Below are positions 8,537 through 20,607 of a stretch of 64,000 bases of DNA, piece after piece. The notes under the pieces are model-generated. The model was not told where the DNA came from. It was given only the letters and a program-made list of their open reading frames with translations, and ran no database searches. Position numbers and translations under genes: made by a program. Source of the stretch: Stappia stellulata (lineage in GTDB: Bacteria > Pseudomonadota > Alphaproteobacteria > Rhizobiales > Stappiaceae); NCBI RefSeq assembly GCF_020176715.1, contig NZ_JAIVMF010000005.1, forward strand, positions 181,706 to 245,705, written 5' to 3'. The first letter of the stretch is position 1, and every line of letters begins with the position of its first letter.

Positions 8537-9472
8537 TCAAACCGCCTTCGCGGCTTCGCGGTCGAGCTCCTGGCGGATCTGATCGACAATCTGGCGGGCG
8601 CGCGACCCGCGCACCCGGTCGATGTCGTCCTGATATTTCAGCAGGACGCCGAGCGTGTCGGAGACCATGTCCGGGTCGAGCGCAATTTCGTTGAGTTCCG
8701 TCAGGGCGGTCGCCCAGTCGAGCGTTTCGGCGACGCCCGGCTGCTTGAACAGATCCTCGTCCGCCCGCAGTGTCTGGACGAAGGCGACGACCTCCTTTGC
8801 CAGGCGGGCGTCGGCGCCCGGCACCTTGCGGCGGATGATTTCCAGTTCGCGCTCGGCGGTCGGATAGTCGACCCAATGGTAGAGGCAGCGGCGTTTCAGC
8901 GCGTCGTGGATCTCCCGGGTGCGGTTGGTGGTGATGATCACGATCGGCGGCTCCTCGGCCTTGATTGTGCCGAGTTCCGGGATGGTCACCTGATTGTCGG
9001 CGAGCACCTCCAGCAGGAAGGCCTCGAAGGCCTCGTCGGCGCGGTCGAGTTCGTCGATCAGGAACACCGGAGGGCCGTTCAGCGACGGCTGCAGCGCCTG
9101 CAGCACCGGGCGCTTGATCAGGAACTGTTCGCTGAAGACGCTTTTCGACAGGTCGTCGTGGCTGGCGTCGCCGGCGGCCTCCGAGACCCGGATCTCCACC
9201 ATTTGCGCCGCATAGTTCCATTCGTAGACGGCGGTCGAGACGTCGAGGCCCTCATAGCACTGTAGGCGGATCAGGTCGCGGCCGAGCACCTGGGAGAGGA
9301 CCTTGGCGATCTCCGTCTTGCCGACGCCGGCCTCGCCTTCCAGGAAGAGCGGACGTTTCATCCGCAGGGCCAGATGCAGAACGGTGGCAAGGGCGCGGTC
9401 GCCGACATAGCCTCCCTGTTCCAGAAGGGCCAATGTGTCGTCGATGGTGTCTGGCAGCGCCTGCGAGGTCAT
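8537..9472 (-). CDS. MoxR family AAA+ ATPase
   Basis: The 311-residue AAA+ ATPase has Walker A GEAGVGKTE (residues 46-54), Walker B VFLIDELDRADEAFEAF, sensor 1 in IIITTNRTREIHDALKRRC, and the pattern of MoxR/CoxD chaperones. ATG at 9472 is chosen because GGGAG lies 6 bp upstream; the frame stays open for another 53 codons of non-homologous sequence. Partner: the VWA protein encoded directly downstream. Predicted role is ATP-driven maturation or metal loading of a client complex not encoded here. Confidence 0.92.
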   Translation of the reverse strand: MTSQALPDTIDDTLALLEQGGYVGDRALATVLHLALRMKRPLFLEGEAGVGKTEIAKVLSQVLGRDLIRLQCYEGLDVSTAVYEWNYAAQMVEIRVSEAAGDASHDDLSKSVFSEQFLIKRPVLQALQPSLNGPPVFLIDELDRADEAFEAFLLEVLADNQVTIPELGTIKAEEPPIVIITTNRTREIHDALKRRCLYHWVDYPTAERELEIIRRKVPGADARLAKEVVAFVQTLRADEDLFKQPGVAETLDWATALTELNEIALDPDMVSDTLGVLLKYQDDIDRVRGSRARQIVDQIRQELDREAAKAV

Positions 9473-9646
9473 CGGGTCTCCCTGCGTGTTGTCTTGCCGT
9501 GCCCGTCGGGATTGCATCGTATGGCGGTTTCGAACCCCGGGCTTTGCACGATCATAATCAGCTTGGCCGTCGATTGTCAGGTGGCGCGCGCGGTGTCTTT
9601 CGACAAGGTTGCCGGGCCTGCCGGCGCGCAACCGCCGAAAGCGGCC

Positions 9647-10468
9647 TTACCGTCTCGGCAGCACAAGCCCCGCGCCGTCGCGCATCACCGCGCGGGCGTG
9701 CCCGGTGAAATCCGACCCGATGCCGTCATGCAGCACGAACCCCGGAAGCAGGCGCAAGGGCGCCCGGCTGGCGCGCAGCGCCCGCACCAGCACGCGGGTG
9801 GCGGGCGCGCCGGCGCGCGGGTAGAGCGGGATCACGTCGATCGCGCCGAAGCGCCCGCGCAAGGCGGTGAGGATCTGGTCGAGGCCGTCGGCCCGGAAGA
9901 CAAGCGTCAGCGAGCCGCCGTCGCGCAGGATGTCGGTCGCCGTGCGGGCCCAGGGCTCCAGACCGCGCTCGTCCAGCACATGCGCGCCGGCCCGCGCGAG
10001 CGCCGGCGACATGCGCACGTGTCCGTCGAGATAATAGGGCGGGTTCATGATGACATGGTCGGCGAGCGCCGGGACGAGGCCGGCCGCATGGCGCTCCTTG
10101 CCCCTGGCCGTGACATCGGCCTCCAGCACCGCGATCCGTTCGGCAAAGGCCCGGTTTTCGGCAAGGTCCAGCGCGTCGCGGGCGAGCGTGAGCGCCGTCC
10201 GGTCGCGGTCGACCAGGGTCACCCGGACCTGGGGCAGACGCGCGGCAAGGCAGAAGCCGGCCGCCCCCGCGCCGGAGCCGAGATCGACGACATGGCCCTT
10301 GACGTCCTCCGGGACGGCGGCCGCCAGATAGACCGCATCGAGGCCGGAGCGGTGCCCGCCGCCGCGCGCCGGCTGCAGCACAAGCACCCGCCCGCCCAGA
10401 AAGGCGTCGCGGGTCGGTGCGTGTGGCGGTGTCGCGGCTTTGTCCCGTGTCTCGGGCAGGTCGCCCAT
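9647..10468 (-). CDS. tRNA1(Val) (adenine-37 N6)-methyltransferase-like SAM enzyme
   Basis: The 273-residue protein has an N-terminal segment DAFLGGRVLVLQPARGGGHRSGLDA, typical of TrmN6-like enzymes (COG4123), a SAM-binding motif VVDLGSGAGAAG, and the catalytic NPPYY motif of N6-adenine methyltransferases. It likely methylates A37 of a tRNA. The ATG at 10468 overlaps the stop of the upstream DUF2007 gene (ATGA), so the two are translationally coupled. Longer upstream frame is the DUF2007 gene read out of frame. Confidence 0.83.
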   Translation of the reverse strand: MGDLPETRDKAATPPHAPTRDAFLGGRVLVLQPARGGGHRSGLDAVYLAAAVPEDVKGHVVDLGSGAGAAGFCLAARLPQVRVTLVDRDRTALTLARDALDLAENRAFAERIAVLEADVTARGKERHAAGLVPALADHVIMNPPYYLDGHVRMSPALARAGAHVLDERGLEPWARTATDILRDGGSLTLVFRADGLDQILTALRGRFGAIDVIPLYPRAGAPATRVLVRALRASRAPLRLLPGFVLHDGIGSDFTGHARAVMRDGAGLVLPRR

Positions 10469-10710
10469 CACGATTGCTTTCGGCTCTTGTCGGGGGCCAG
10501 TTCGTGTTCCAGCCCGGCGTCGATCATCAGTCTGACCGCGCCCGGACGGTCGTCCTCGTCGACCATCACGCGGCGCGCGATGATCCCGAGCGACCCTTCC
10601 ACCACGCTCATGTTGCCGTCCAGCACGATATGCGGGATCCCGGCATCCTTGAGCAGGGCCTCGACAAAGGAAATGAGCACAACGTCGTTGGTGCGAAGCA
10701 GGGGAACCAT
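10468..10710 (-). CDS. DUF2007 family protein
   Basis: This small 80-residue protein begins MVPLLRTNDVVLISFVEALLKDAGIP, the ferredoxin-like fold typical of DUF2007 (putative signal-transducing domain). Its biochemical role is unknown. It is the first gene of a two-gene operon with the downstream methyltransferase, overlapping it by 1 to 4 bp, an arrangement that suggests coupled expression. It is divergent from the polyprenyl synthetase gene, with about 190 bp between. Confidence 0.85.
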   Translation of the reverse strand: MVPLLRTNDVVLISFVEALLKDAGIPHIVLDGNMSVVEGSLGIIARRVMVDEDDRPGAVRLMIDAGLEHELAPDKSRKQS

Positions 10711-10899
10711 GGCGGGCCTTTCGGTCGTTCACTCCTGGACGGGGACCTTAGCGGAAATGAACCGGGGCCGCGACGGCCAAGCGGCCGGTCGTGGTTCAGG
10801 CGAAGGATCTTTCAACACAGTGTTGCCGGAAAGATGGCTTGCCGGATGCCGGGGGCAGACCTATTGTCCCGGCAACGCGAAACAAGAAAGGTTTTCACC

Positions 10900-11916
10900 G
10901 TGGGCGCCGTCGTTCCCTTGCGCGAGAGCCGGTCGGAACCGGCAAGCATCCAGAACCTGGTCGACTTGACCGGCAGCGGCATGGAGGCTGTCAATCAGCT
11001 GATCCTGTCCAAGGCCGGGTCGAATGTCGACCTCATCCCGGAAATCGCGCGTCATCTCATATCCTCCGGCGGCAAGCGGTTGCGCCCGATGCTGACGCTG
11101 GCGATGGCCGATCTCTTCGGCTACGCGGGCGACGGTCACGTCGGTCTCGCCGCCAGCGTCGAGTTCATGCACACGGCGACGCTGCTGCACGACGATGTCG
11201 TCGACGAAAGCGACATGCGGCGCGGCAAGCTTGCGGCGCGCAAGCTCTGGGGCAATCAGGCCAGCGTTCTGGTCGGCGACTATCTGCTCGGGCAGGCCTT
11301 CAAGATGATGGTCGATGTCGGTTCGCTCGAAGCCTTGCGGATCCTGGCGAGCGCCTCCGCCGTCATCGCCGAGGGCGAGGTGATGCAGCTCGGTGCGGCC
11401 CAGGACATCGAGACCACCGAAGAGCGCTACATGCAGGTGATCGAGGCAAAGACGGCAGCACTCTTTGCCGCTGCCGCCGAGGTCGGCCCCGTGCTGGCCG
11501 ACGCGGGTGACGAGGCCCGTTCGGCGGCGCGCGACTACGGCATGGCGCTCGGCCTTGCGTTCCAGCTCGTCGACGACGCGCTCGACTATGGCGGCTCCGC
11601 CAGCGACCTTGGAAAGGACATCGGCGACGACCTGCGCGAAGGCAAGATCACGCTTCCGGTGATCCTGGCGATCCGCCGGGGCGAGGCCTCCGACCGCGCG
11701 TTCTGGACGCGCTGCCTTGAGGATCGCGACGTGCGCGAGGGGGATCTCGCCCACGCCATTTCGATCATGACGGCGACCGGGGCGCTGGCCGACACGGTGG
11801 CGCGTGCCCGCGCCTTCGGCGACGAGGCCCGTGCCGCGCTCGAGCGCCTGCCCGCCGGTCCGCATCGCGAGGCGCTGGGCGAGGCCGTCGATTTCTGCAT
11901 CGCACGGCTCAGTTGA
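10900..11916 (+). CDS. ispB: Polyprenyl (octaprenyl/decaprenyl) diphosphate synthase
   Basis: The 338-residue protein is a trans-isoprenyl diphosphate synthase that makes the side chain of ubiquinone. It has GGKRLRPML near residue 53, the first Asp-rich motif LLHDDVVDESD near residue 97, KTAALFAAA, and the second motif FQLVDDALDYGG near residue 224. GTG at 10900 is the best start, with AAGAAAGG 9 bp upstream; the frame remains open for 160 codons upstream but overlaps opposite-strand genes and shows no homology. Chain length (C50 is usual in this order) cannot be read from the sequence. Confidence 0.92.
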   Translation: MGAVVPLRESRSEPASIQNLVDLTGSGMEAVNQLILSKAGSNVDLIPEIARHLISSGGKRLRPMLTLAMADLFGYAGDGHVGLAASVEFMHTATLLHDDVVDESDMRRGKLAARKLWGNQASVLVGDYLLGQAFKMMVDVGSLEALRILASASAVIAEGEVMQLGAAQDIETTEERYMQVIEAKTAALFAAAAEVGPVLADAGDEARSAARDYGMALGLAFQLVDDALDYGGSASDLGKDIGDDLREGKITLPVILAIRRGEASDRAFWTRCLEDRDVREGDLAHAISIMTATGALADTVARARAFGDEARAALERLPAGPHREALGEAVDFCIARLS

Positions 11917-11983
11917 GCGACAATCTCGGCAAATCTTGATGCTGAAATTGCGAAATTTGCGCGAAACTTGATCGAACTTGCAC

Positions 11984-12014
11984 AAAAACGCCGCCCGGTC
12001 GGGGCGGCGTTTTT
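11984..12014. terminator. Bidirectional intrinsic terminator between ispB and purU
   Basis: A perfect 12-bp stem, AAAAACGCCGCC and GGCGGCGTTTTT with a 7-nt loop, gives T-runs on both strands and serves two convergent genes. Confidence 0.92.
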
Positions 12015-12037
12015 CGTAGCGGCGGCGGGGATTTCTC

Positions 12038-12922
12038 TCAGCCCATGCGCTCGGAGGCGTAGCTGCCCGGGCTTGCCGGGAAGACCACCGTCTTGTTGCC
12101 GTTCAGGAACACCCGGCGGTGGATATGCGCGTGGATGGCGCGGGCCAGCACCTGGCTTTCCACGTCGCGGCCGAGCGACACGTAATCCTCGGGCGACTGG
12201 GCGTGGGTGACGCGCACCGTGTCCTGCTCGATGATCGGCCCCTCGTCGAGATCGCTGGTGACGTAATGCGACGTCGCGCCGATCAGCTTCACGCCGCGGG
12301 CGAAGGCCTGCTTGTAGGGGTTGGCGCCCTTGAAGCTCGGCAGGAACGAATGGTGGATGTTGATCACCCGTCCGGCCATCTCCTCGCACATGCGCGTCGA
12401 CAGCACCTGCATGTAGCGGGCCAGCACGACGAGCTCAGCGCCGGTCTCCTCGACGATGGCCATCTGCCGCGCCTCGGCTTCCGCCTTGTTGGCCTTGGTG
12501 ACCTTGATGTAGTGGAACGGAATGTCGTGGTTGACCACCAGCTTCTGGTAGTCGAGGTGGTTGGAGATCACGCCGACGATGTCGATCGGCAGGGCGCCGA
12601 TGCGCCAGCGATAGAGCAGGTCGTTCAGGCAATGGCCGAAGCGCGACACCATGATCAGCACCTTCATCCGCGCCGTCTCGTCATGGAACGCATAGTCCAT
12701 GCCAAGCGGCCTGGCGCGGTCGGCAAAGCCTTCCGACAATTGGTCCAGCGTCGTTCCGGTCTCGCTGTTGAAGCTGATCCGCATGAAGAAATTTCCGGTC
12801 TCGCGGTCATCGAACTGGGCGCTGTCGGTGATGTTGCAGCCGCTCTCGGCCAGATAGGTCGAGATGGTTGCGACGATGCCGCGGGTCGAACGGCATGTGA
12901 CGGTCAGGGCGAATGCGCTCAT
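12038..12922 (-). CDS. purU: Formyltetrahydrofolate deformylase
   Basis: The 294-residue enzyme hydrolyses 10-formyl-THF to formate and THF, balancing one-carbon units for purine synthesis. The N-terminal ACT domain (about residues 1-85) begins ALTVTCRSTRGIVATISTYL, and the formyltransferase domain follows with catalytic Asn and His in NHDIPFHYI and INIHHSFLPSFKGANPY and the Asp in TSDLDEGPIIEQD. ATG at 12922 has AGGAC 7 bp upstream. It is monocistronic and ends beside the bidirectional terminator. Confidence 0.94.
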   Translation of the reverse strand: MSAFALTVTCRSTRGIVATISTYLAESGCNITDSAQFDDRETGNFFMRISFNSETGTTLDQLSEGFADRARPLGMDYAFHDETARMKVLIMVSRFGHCLNDLLYRWRIGALPIDIVGVISNHLDYQKLVVNHDIPFHYIKVTKANKAEAEARQMAIVEETGAELVVLARYMQVLSTRMCEEMAGRVINIHHSFLPSFKGANPYKQAFARGVKLIGATSHYVTSDLDEGPIIEQDTVRVTHAQSPEDYVSLGRDVESQVLARAIHAHIHRRVFLNGNKTVVFPASPGSYASERMG

Positions 12923-13057
12923 CGGGATGTCCTGCTGGATGGAAATTCGGGGCAGTGGCGGGTCACATGAAATCAATAGCCGGTGAAGCACAGTCTTGTC
13001 AGCATCCCATTGTCGTGCATTGCAAAAAGCGGCGCGCGACGGTGGAATTGCGACGGG

Positions 13058-13987
13058 TCAGCCGGCGAAGGCGCCGATCCGCTCGACCGGTGCGGCGGCC
13101 ACCCACCAGCCGGGGTGGGCCGCATGCAGCGCCTGTTCCGCCGCCTGCGCTTCGGTCAGGGTCGCGAAGATGGCGAAACAGGTGGCGCCGGACCCGGACA
13201 TGCGCGCAAGCATCGCGCCGGCGCAGCCGCCAAGCGCCGCGAGCATCCCGTCGACCTCCGGCGCGATCCCGCGCGCAGGACGCTCAAGATCGTTGCGGGT
13301 GGCTTTCAGCCAGGCGCAGAGCGCGTCGAGATCGCCGAACCCGTCTTCGGGAAGCGCGGGGAGGGGCGGATTGTCTTTTGTCGTCAAGCCTTTGAAGACA
13401 TCCGGTGTCGAAACGGCGATGCCGGGGTTGGCCATGACGACCGCATGGGCGGGAAACCGCTCCAGCGGGGTCAGGATCTCGCCGATCCCTTCGACCCGGA
13501 CCGGTTTCGACAGGAGGCACATGGGAACATCGGCGCCGAGATCGGCCGCCAGACCGGCCAGCGTCTCGTCGTCGAGATCGGGCCCCCAGAGGTCGCGCAG
13601 CAGGCGAAGCGTCGCGGCCGCGTCGGCGGAGCCGCCGCCAATGCCCGAGGCAACCGGCAGGGTCTTCTTCAGCTCCAGCGCGACATCGGCGTCCCGGTCG
13701 AGATGGGAGGCCAGACGGCGGGCGGCTGCGGTGACCAGATTGTCGGCGGACGCATCGCCAGATGGGTCGCCGGAGGGCACGAGATCGGCCGCGAATCGGC
13801 CCGAGAGCGTCAGGCCGGGCGCGGATCCGCGCGGACCCAGGCCGACCCGGTCGCCGATCGCGGGAAAGACCGCAAGGCTGTCGATCAGATGGTAGCCATC
13901 GGCGCGTTGACCGGTCACATGCAGCGCGTAGTTGAGTTTCGCCCGCGCCAGGCGCGCGTGAGCGGTCGGTCTCGCGGTCTCGGTCAT
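13058..13987 (-). CDS. ispE: 4-diphosphocytidyl-2-C-methyl-D-erythritol kinase
   Basis: This 309-residue GHMP kinase catalyses the ATP-dependent step of the MEP isoprenoid pathway. It has ARLARAKLNYALHVTGQRADGYH at the N terminus with the substrate-binding Lys and Asn, the ATP-binding loop PVASGIGGGSADAAA near residue 104, and the C-terminal MSGSGATCFAIF glycine motif. It starts 11 bp after the stop of the TPR protein gene, so both are probably in one operon; this linkage recurs in related genomes as far as I recall. Confidence 0.94.
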   Translation of the reverse strand: MTETARPTAHARLARAKLNYALHVTGQRADGYHLIDSLAVFPAIGDRVGLGPRGSAPGLTLSGRFAADLVPSGDPSGDASADNLVTAAARRLASHLDRDADVALELKKTLPVASGIGGGSADAAATLRLLRDLWGPDLDDETLAGLAADLGADVPMCLLSKPVRVEGIGEILTPLERFPAHAVVMANPGIAVSTPDVFKGLTTKDNPPLPALPEDGFGDLDALCAWLKATRNDLERPARGIAPEVDGMLAALGGCAGAMLARMSGSGATCFAIFATLTEAQAAEQALHAAHPGWWVAAAPVERIGAFAG

Positions 13988-13997
13988 GCGTCCAGCG

Positions 13998-15773
13998 TCA
14001 GCCGCCGTTGTCTTTCAGGTCCTGTCCAACGGTTGCGGCGGGAATCGCGCCGTCCTCGCGCAGGCCGTTCTCGATCTTGTCGAGGATCTTCGGTAGTTCG
14101 TCGGGCTCGGGATCGAGGTCGCGGGCGTGGTTCCACTGGAAGCGGGCTTCCAGCCGGCGGTCGACCTTCCAGTAGGCGTCGCCGAGGTGATCGTTGATGA
14201 TCGGATCTTCCGGGCGCAGCGCCACGGCCTTTTCCAGTTCGACGACGGCTTCCTCGTAGCGGCCGAGCTTGTAATAGGCCCAGCCGAGACTGTCGACGAT
14301 GTAGCCGTCGCGCGGGCGCAACTCCACCGCCTTGCGGATCATGTCGAGCGCTTCCGACAGTTTCAGGCCGCGGTCGACGAGGGAGTAGCCGAGATAGTTC
14401 AGCACCAGCGGCTGATCCGGCGAAAGTGCCAGCGACTGGCGGAAATCGGCCTCTGCCGGTCCCCAGTCCTTCAGCCGTTCGCGGCAGATGCCGCGGTAGT
14501 AGAACAGCGCCCAGTGCTTGGGTTCCGGCTCGGGGATCGTGTCGATGCCGCGGGAATAGATCGCGTCGGCCTCGGCGAACATCTTGTGCGAGCGCAGCAC
14601 GTTGCCGAGCGCGGTGACGGCGTCGAGATCGCTCGGATCCTCGTCGACGAGGGCCAAAAGGTGGGCGCGCGATTCGTCCAGTTTCTCGAGCGCATTGTAG
14701 TTCAGCCCGATCTGGATCTCGGCGTCGCGCTTCAGCGGCGAGGAGGCCTCGACACCGTTGAGGATCGTGATCGAGCGTTCGTATTTCTGCTGCCGGTCGA
14801 AGAGACCGGCAAGGGCGATGGCGGCAACATCCGCGTCGTTGTCGAGATGAAGCGAGAGCTGCAGGAAGACGGCCGCAAGTTCCTCGCCGCCGTCGCGGCC
14901 AAGCGCCGCACCGAGGCCATAGAGCACTTCCGCCGCGCCGGTGCGCGCGTTTTCCGCGATCCGGCCGATGTCCTCACCGCTTTCGATCAGCTTGCGGGTC
15001 TGAACGAGCACCGGATGGTCCGGCAGGATCATGTCGTATTGGTCGAGAACCTCGTAGGCCTTTTCCGTATTGCCGCTCTTGGCGAGCGCGCGCGCATAGG
15101 CGTCGATCACCCTGAGCGCGCCACGGTCGGCCTCATAGGCGGCCTTGAGGTTTTCAAGCGCGTCCTCGTTGCGGCCCGCGTGATCCTGAATGAGGGCGGA
15201 ATGATAGGCGACGAAAACCGTGTACCAGTCCGGGCCTTCCAGGGCCGCGATGCGGGCAAGTGCTGCATCGGTCTCGCCGCGTTCCTCAAGCGCCCATGCG
15301 GCGACCAGGCCGGAGGTGAGGACCGCGAGCGGCCCGCGACCGCCATCTGCGAGCAGGGTTTCGCTCAGGTCCGGCTTTCCCGCCCGCAGCGCTTCCACGG
15401 CCAGCATCAGTTGCGCCATGAAATGGTCGGGCTGCTCGCTCGACAGCCGTTCGGCCAGCACCAGCGCCTCGTCGAGATTGCCGTTGGCCAGTTTCAGCAC
15501 GAAGGTGCGATCGAGAAGAAAGGGGTTGCCCGGATCCTGCTCCAGCGCTTCTCCGAAGAAGGCGGCCGCATTTTCCAGGTCGTTGTTCTGTCCGGCGAGG
15601 CGTCCCGACAGATAGCTGCCGCTGAGCGTTATCGGCAGACCGAATTCCGTGCCGCTTTGGGAAGATTCGGCCTTCGCAGCGACAGGCTGCGCTGCCACCA
15701 CGGCAACGGCGACGCTCAGTCCGGCGGCGAAAAACAGACGTCGGGCGGACGAAATCGGAGGGTAACGCTTCAT
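13998..15773 (-). CDS. Exported tetratricopeptide repeat protein
   Basis: The 591-residue protein has a signal peptide (MKRYPPISSARRLFFAAGL with a hydrophobic core ending AAQPVAAKAES) and many TPR units through the rest, for example NDLENAAAFFGEALEQDPGNP and GRYEEAVVELEKAVALRPEDP. It is likely a periplasmic scaffold, but its partner is unknown. Start at 15773 is preferred, because the 16 codons upstream would precede the signal peptide. It is upstream of and probably co-transcribed with ispE, with no obvious functional tie to isoprenoid synthesis. Confidence 0.87.
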   Translation of the reverse strand: MKRYPPISSARRLFFAAGLSVAVAVVAAQPVAAKAESSQSGTEFGLPITLSGSYLSGRLAGQNNDLENAAAFFGEALEQDPGNPFLLDRTFVLKLANGNLDEALVLAERLSSEQPDHFMAQLMLAVEALRAGKPDLSETLLADGGRGPLAVLTSGLVAAWALEERGETDAALARIAALEGPDWYTVFVAYHSALIQDHAGRNEDALENLKAAYEADRGALRVIDAYARALAKSGNTEKAYEVLDQYDMILPDHPVLVQTRKLIESGEDIGRIAENARTGAAEVLYGLGAALGRDGGEELAAVFLQLSLHLDNDADVAAIALAGLFDRQQKYERSITILNGVEASSPLKRDAEIQIGLNYNALEKLDESRAHLLALVDEDPSDLDAVTALGNVLRSHKMFAEADAIYSRGIDTIPEPEPKHWALFYYRGICRERLKDWGPAEADFRQSLALSPDQPLVLNYLGYSLVDRGLKLSEALDMIRKAVELRPRDGYIVDSLGWAYYKLGRYEEAVVELEKAVALRPEDPIINDHLGDAYWKVDRRLEARFQWNHARDLDPEPDELPKILDKIENGLREDGAIPAATVGQDLKDNGG

Positions 15774-16079
15774 GGTGTGAGACTTGCTTCCCCTGCTTGC
15801 GCACGCTTCGAGACGAGTCATGCGTCCAGTAACCTAACCGAGGATGGCTTTATTGTGTCCATGCCGCAAGCGGTACCCGCAGCACGGCCGCCGCGGCGTC
15901 GGACCACTGCGAGATATGGTGCGCCGACCCGGACCGGCAACGAGATGGCGCCCGCCTGCGTGTCAAAAAACCTTTGTTTCGTGCACTGCATCATTTAAGT
16001 GGGGAGCGTCCGGTAGGGACGGGCGCCGCGTCCGACTGACGGTTCGCGGGCGTGCCGGCAACAGAGGGAACTGCGCGCG
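15774..16079. other. Divergent intergenic region, TPR gene and ppdK
   Basis: This 306-bp gap holds the promoters for two divergent operons. No good sigma-70 pair, hairpin or small ORF could be picked out with confidence. A GAGGGAA precedes the ppdK start. Confidence 0.4.
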
Positions 16080-18766
<2,687 letters not shown>

Positions 18767-18770
<4 letters not shown>

Positions 18771-19723
18771 CCCGTGTGCCGGCAAGCCTGTCGCAGTTGC
18801 GCGGGGGCGGCAAGGCCGCCCTCGCGCGGGCGATCTCGGCGGTCGAGACGCAGGCCGACAGCGCCGAACTGACCCGCTTCCTCGACGAAGCCACCCGCAA
18901 CGGGCGGGCGCAGGTGCTTGGCCTGACCGGTCCGCCCGGCGTCGGCAAGTCGACGCTGACCAACGCGCTGATCCGCGCCTATCGGGGGCGGGGCGAGAGC
19001 GTCGGCGTCATCGCGGTCGATCCGTCCTCCCAGGTGACCGGCGGCGCGCTTCTGGGCGACCGCACGCGGCTCAGCACCGATCCCGCGGATGCCGGCATTT
19101 TCGTGCGCTCCATGGCCGCGCGGGACCGGCTCGGCGGCTTGTCCGATCACGCGATTGCCGCCGTCGTGCTGATGCGCGCGGTGATGGACCGTGTGATCGT
19201 GGAATCGGTCGGCATCGGCCAGTCGGAATCCGACGTCGCCCATGCGGTCGACACGCTGGTGCTGTGCATCCAGCCCGGCTCCGGCGACAGCCTGCAGTTC
19301 ATGAAGGCGGGGGTGATGGAACTGCCCGACCTCGTCGCCGTGACCAAGGCCGACATGGGCGCGCTGGCGCGGCGTGCGCAGGCCGATGTCGCCGGTGCGC
19401 TGTCCCTGGCGCGTCCGGTCGACAGCGACCGGCTTCCCGACGTCCTGACGGTGTCTGCGACCAGGGGCGAGGGGCTCGACGGCCTGGTCGCCGCCTGCGA
19501 TGCCTTCGGCTTGCAGGCGGAGCGCAGCGGTCGGATGGCTGCCCGCCGGGCGGTGCAGGAGCGCCATTGGGTCGACGATGCCGTCCGCCGCCGGTTCGGG
19601 TCCGTCGGCCATGGCGCCTGCGATGTCGGGGCCGCGCTGGCTGAGGCCGGCGGCCCGTTTTCCGCGATTGCTTCGCTCGACCGGTCGATGCGCCAAAGGC
19701 TCGGACTTACCGAAACCCGCTGA
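18767..19723 (+). CDS. meaB: Methylmalonyl-CoA mutase-associated GTPase MeaB
   Basis: This 318-residue G3E-family GTPase has Walker A GLTGPPGVGKSTLTN near residue 49, the VIAVDPSS switch with GDRTRL, and the NKxD-like specificity site in VAVTKADMG. MeaB/ArgK proteins gate adenosylcobalamin loading and protect B12-dependent acyl-CoA mutases. The mutase itself is not in this window. The ATGA overlap with ppdK implies translational coupling, an unexpected pairing. The last 17 bp overlap the end of the convergent glycosyltransferase gene. Confidence 0.92.
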
Positions 19724-20552
19724 ACGTTTGCGAAAGCGCCGTGCGCAGCCATATGCCCGCCGGCGAACCCAGTCCGCGCAGCAGGGACTGCCGGCTGTCC
19801 CTGTAGCCGCTGCTGCCGGGAACGTCACGTCCGGGCTCGTCTTCCTCGAAGATCGAATAGACCAGCCCGAGTGCTGCGGCATTGACCACCCGGTGCGGAT
19901 GACGGCTCCGGATTTCCTCGATGGCGCGCGTATAGGCGACCGGGCCGGTGGCGACGATGGTGGGGGTGAAGCCGACCCCGCAGCGCACCGGGTGATAGGT
20001 CTCCAGATTGTGCCAGACGCGCTCGATCACGGCCTTGAGAAAGGGGTGACGCGGCGCGCAGACGATATGCCACTGCTGGAATTCCCGCTCAATGCCGTGG
20101 TCGGGCCAGTGTCCCCAGCCGCGATAGCGCGAGCCGGGCGCATCATCCCATGTCGACAGCAGGAAGGCGTCGTCGTCCCTGATGATCTCCCGCAAGGGAC
20201 GGCGGACGGTCGACTTGATATCGAGATAGACGCCGCCGGATTCGTAAAGCCGCACATAGCGAAAGATGTCCGCCCTCGCCGCGCCGTAGTCGTCGTGGAT
20301 GCGGTCGAACAGCGCGAGGCGCTCCCGGCCGCAGGCTCTCAGGATGCAGTCCCGCACGTCGCCGTCGTCGTAGAGACGGTGCTCCCAGTCGGGATTGAGC
20401 GCCTTCAGCGTCGCGATGTTGCGGTGAAGGGCCGGGGTGAGGGCGGAGCGGCAACGGATCGTCTGGTGAAGGACGTTTGGAACGAGCACTGAGCGTAATC
20501 CGAGAATGGAAATCCTGCGCTGGACGATAGGGAATGCCCGGATCGGTCGCAA
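19707..20552 (-). CDS. GT32-like (OCH1-type) glycosyltransferase
   Basis: The 281-residue frame shows the glycosyltransferase sugar-binding region: VPNVLHQTI near the N terminus, then RADIFRYVRLYESGGVYLDIKS, where the usual DxD-type metal site reads YLDIK. These cytosolic enzymes transfer hexoses from nucleotide sugars to polysaccharides or glycolipids. The start is uncertain: TTG at 20552 opens the frame, while GTG at 20489 would place the protein closer to the usual N terminus. No other polysaccharide genes are nearby. It overlaps meaB by 17 bp at its 3' end. Confidence 0.78.
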   Translation of the reverse strand: MRPIRAFPIVQRRISILGLRSVLVPNVLHQTIRCRSALTPALHRNIATLKALNPDWEHRLYDDGDVRDCILRACGRERLALFDRIHDDYGAARADIFRYVRLYESGGVYLDIKSTVRRPLREIIRDDDAFLLSTWDDAPGSRYRGWGHWPDHGIEREFQQWHIVCAPRHPFLKAVIERVWHNLETYHPVRCGVGFTPTIVATGPVAYTRAIEEIRSRHPHRVVNAAALGLVYSIFEEDEPGRDVPGSSGYRDSRQSLLRGLGSPAGIWLRTALSQTFSGFR

Positions 20553-20607
20553 CCGCCTTGCCCGGCTCCGGCCGGCGAACGGTGCACCGCGACAAGCGAC
20601 CCGTGAT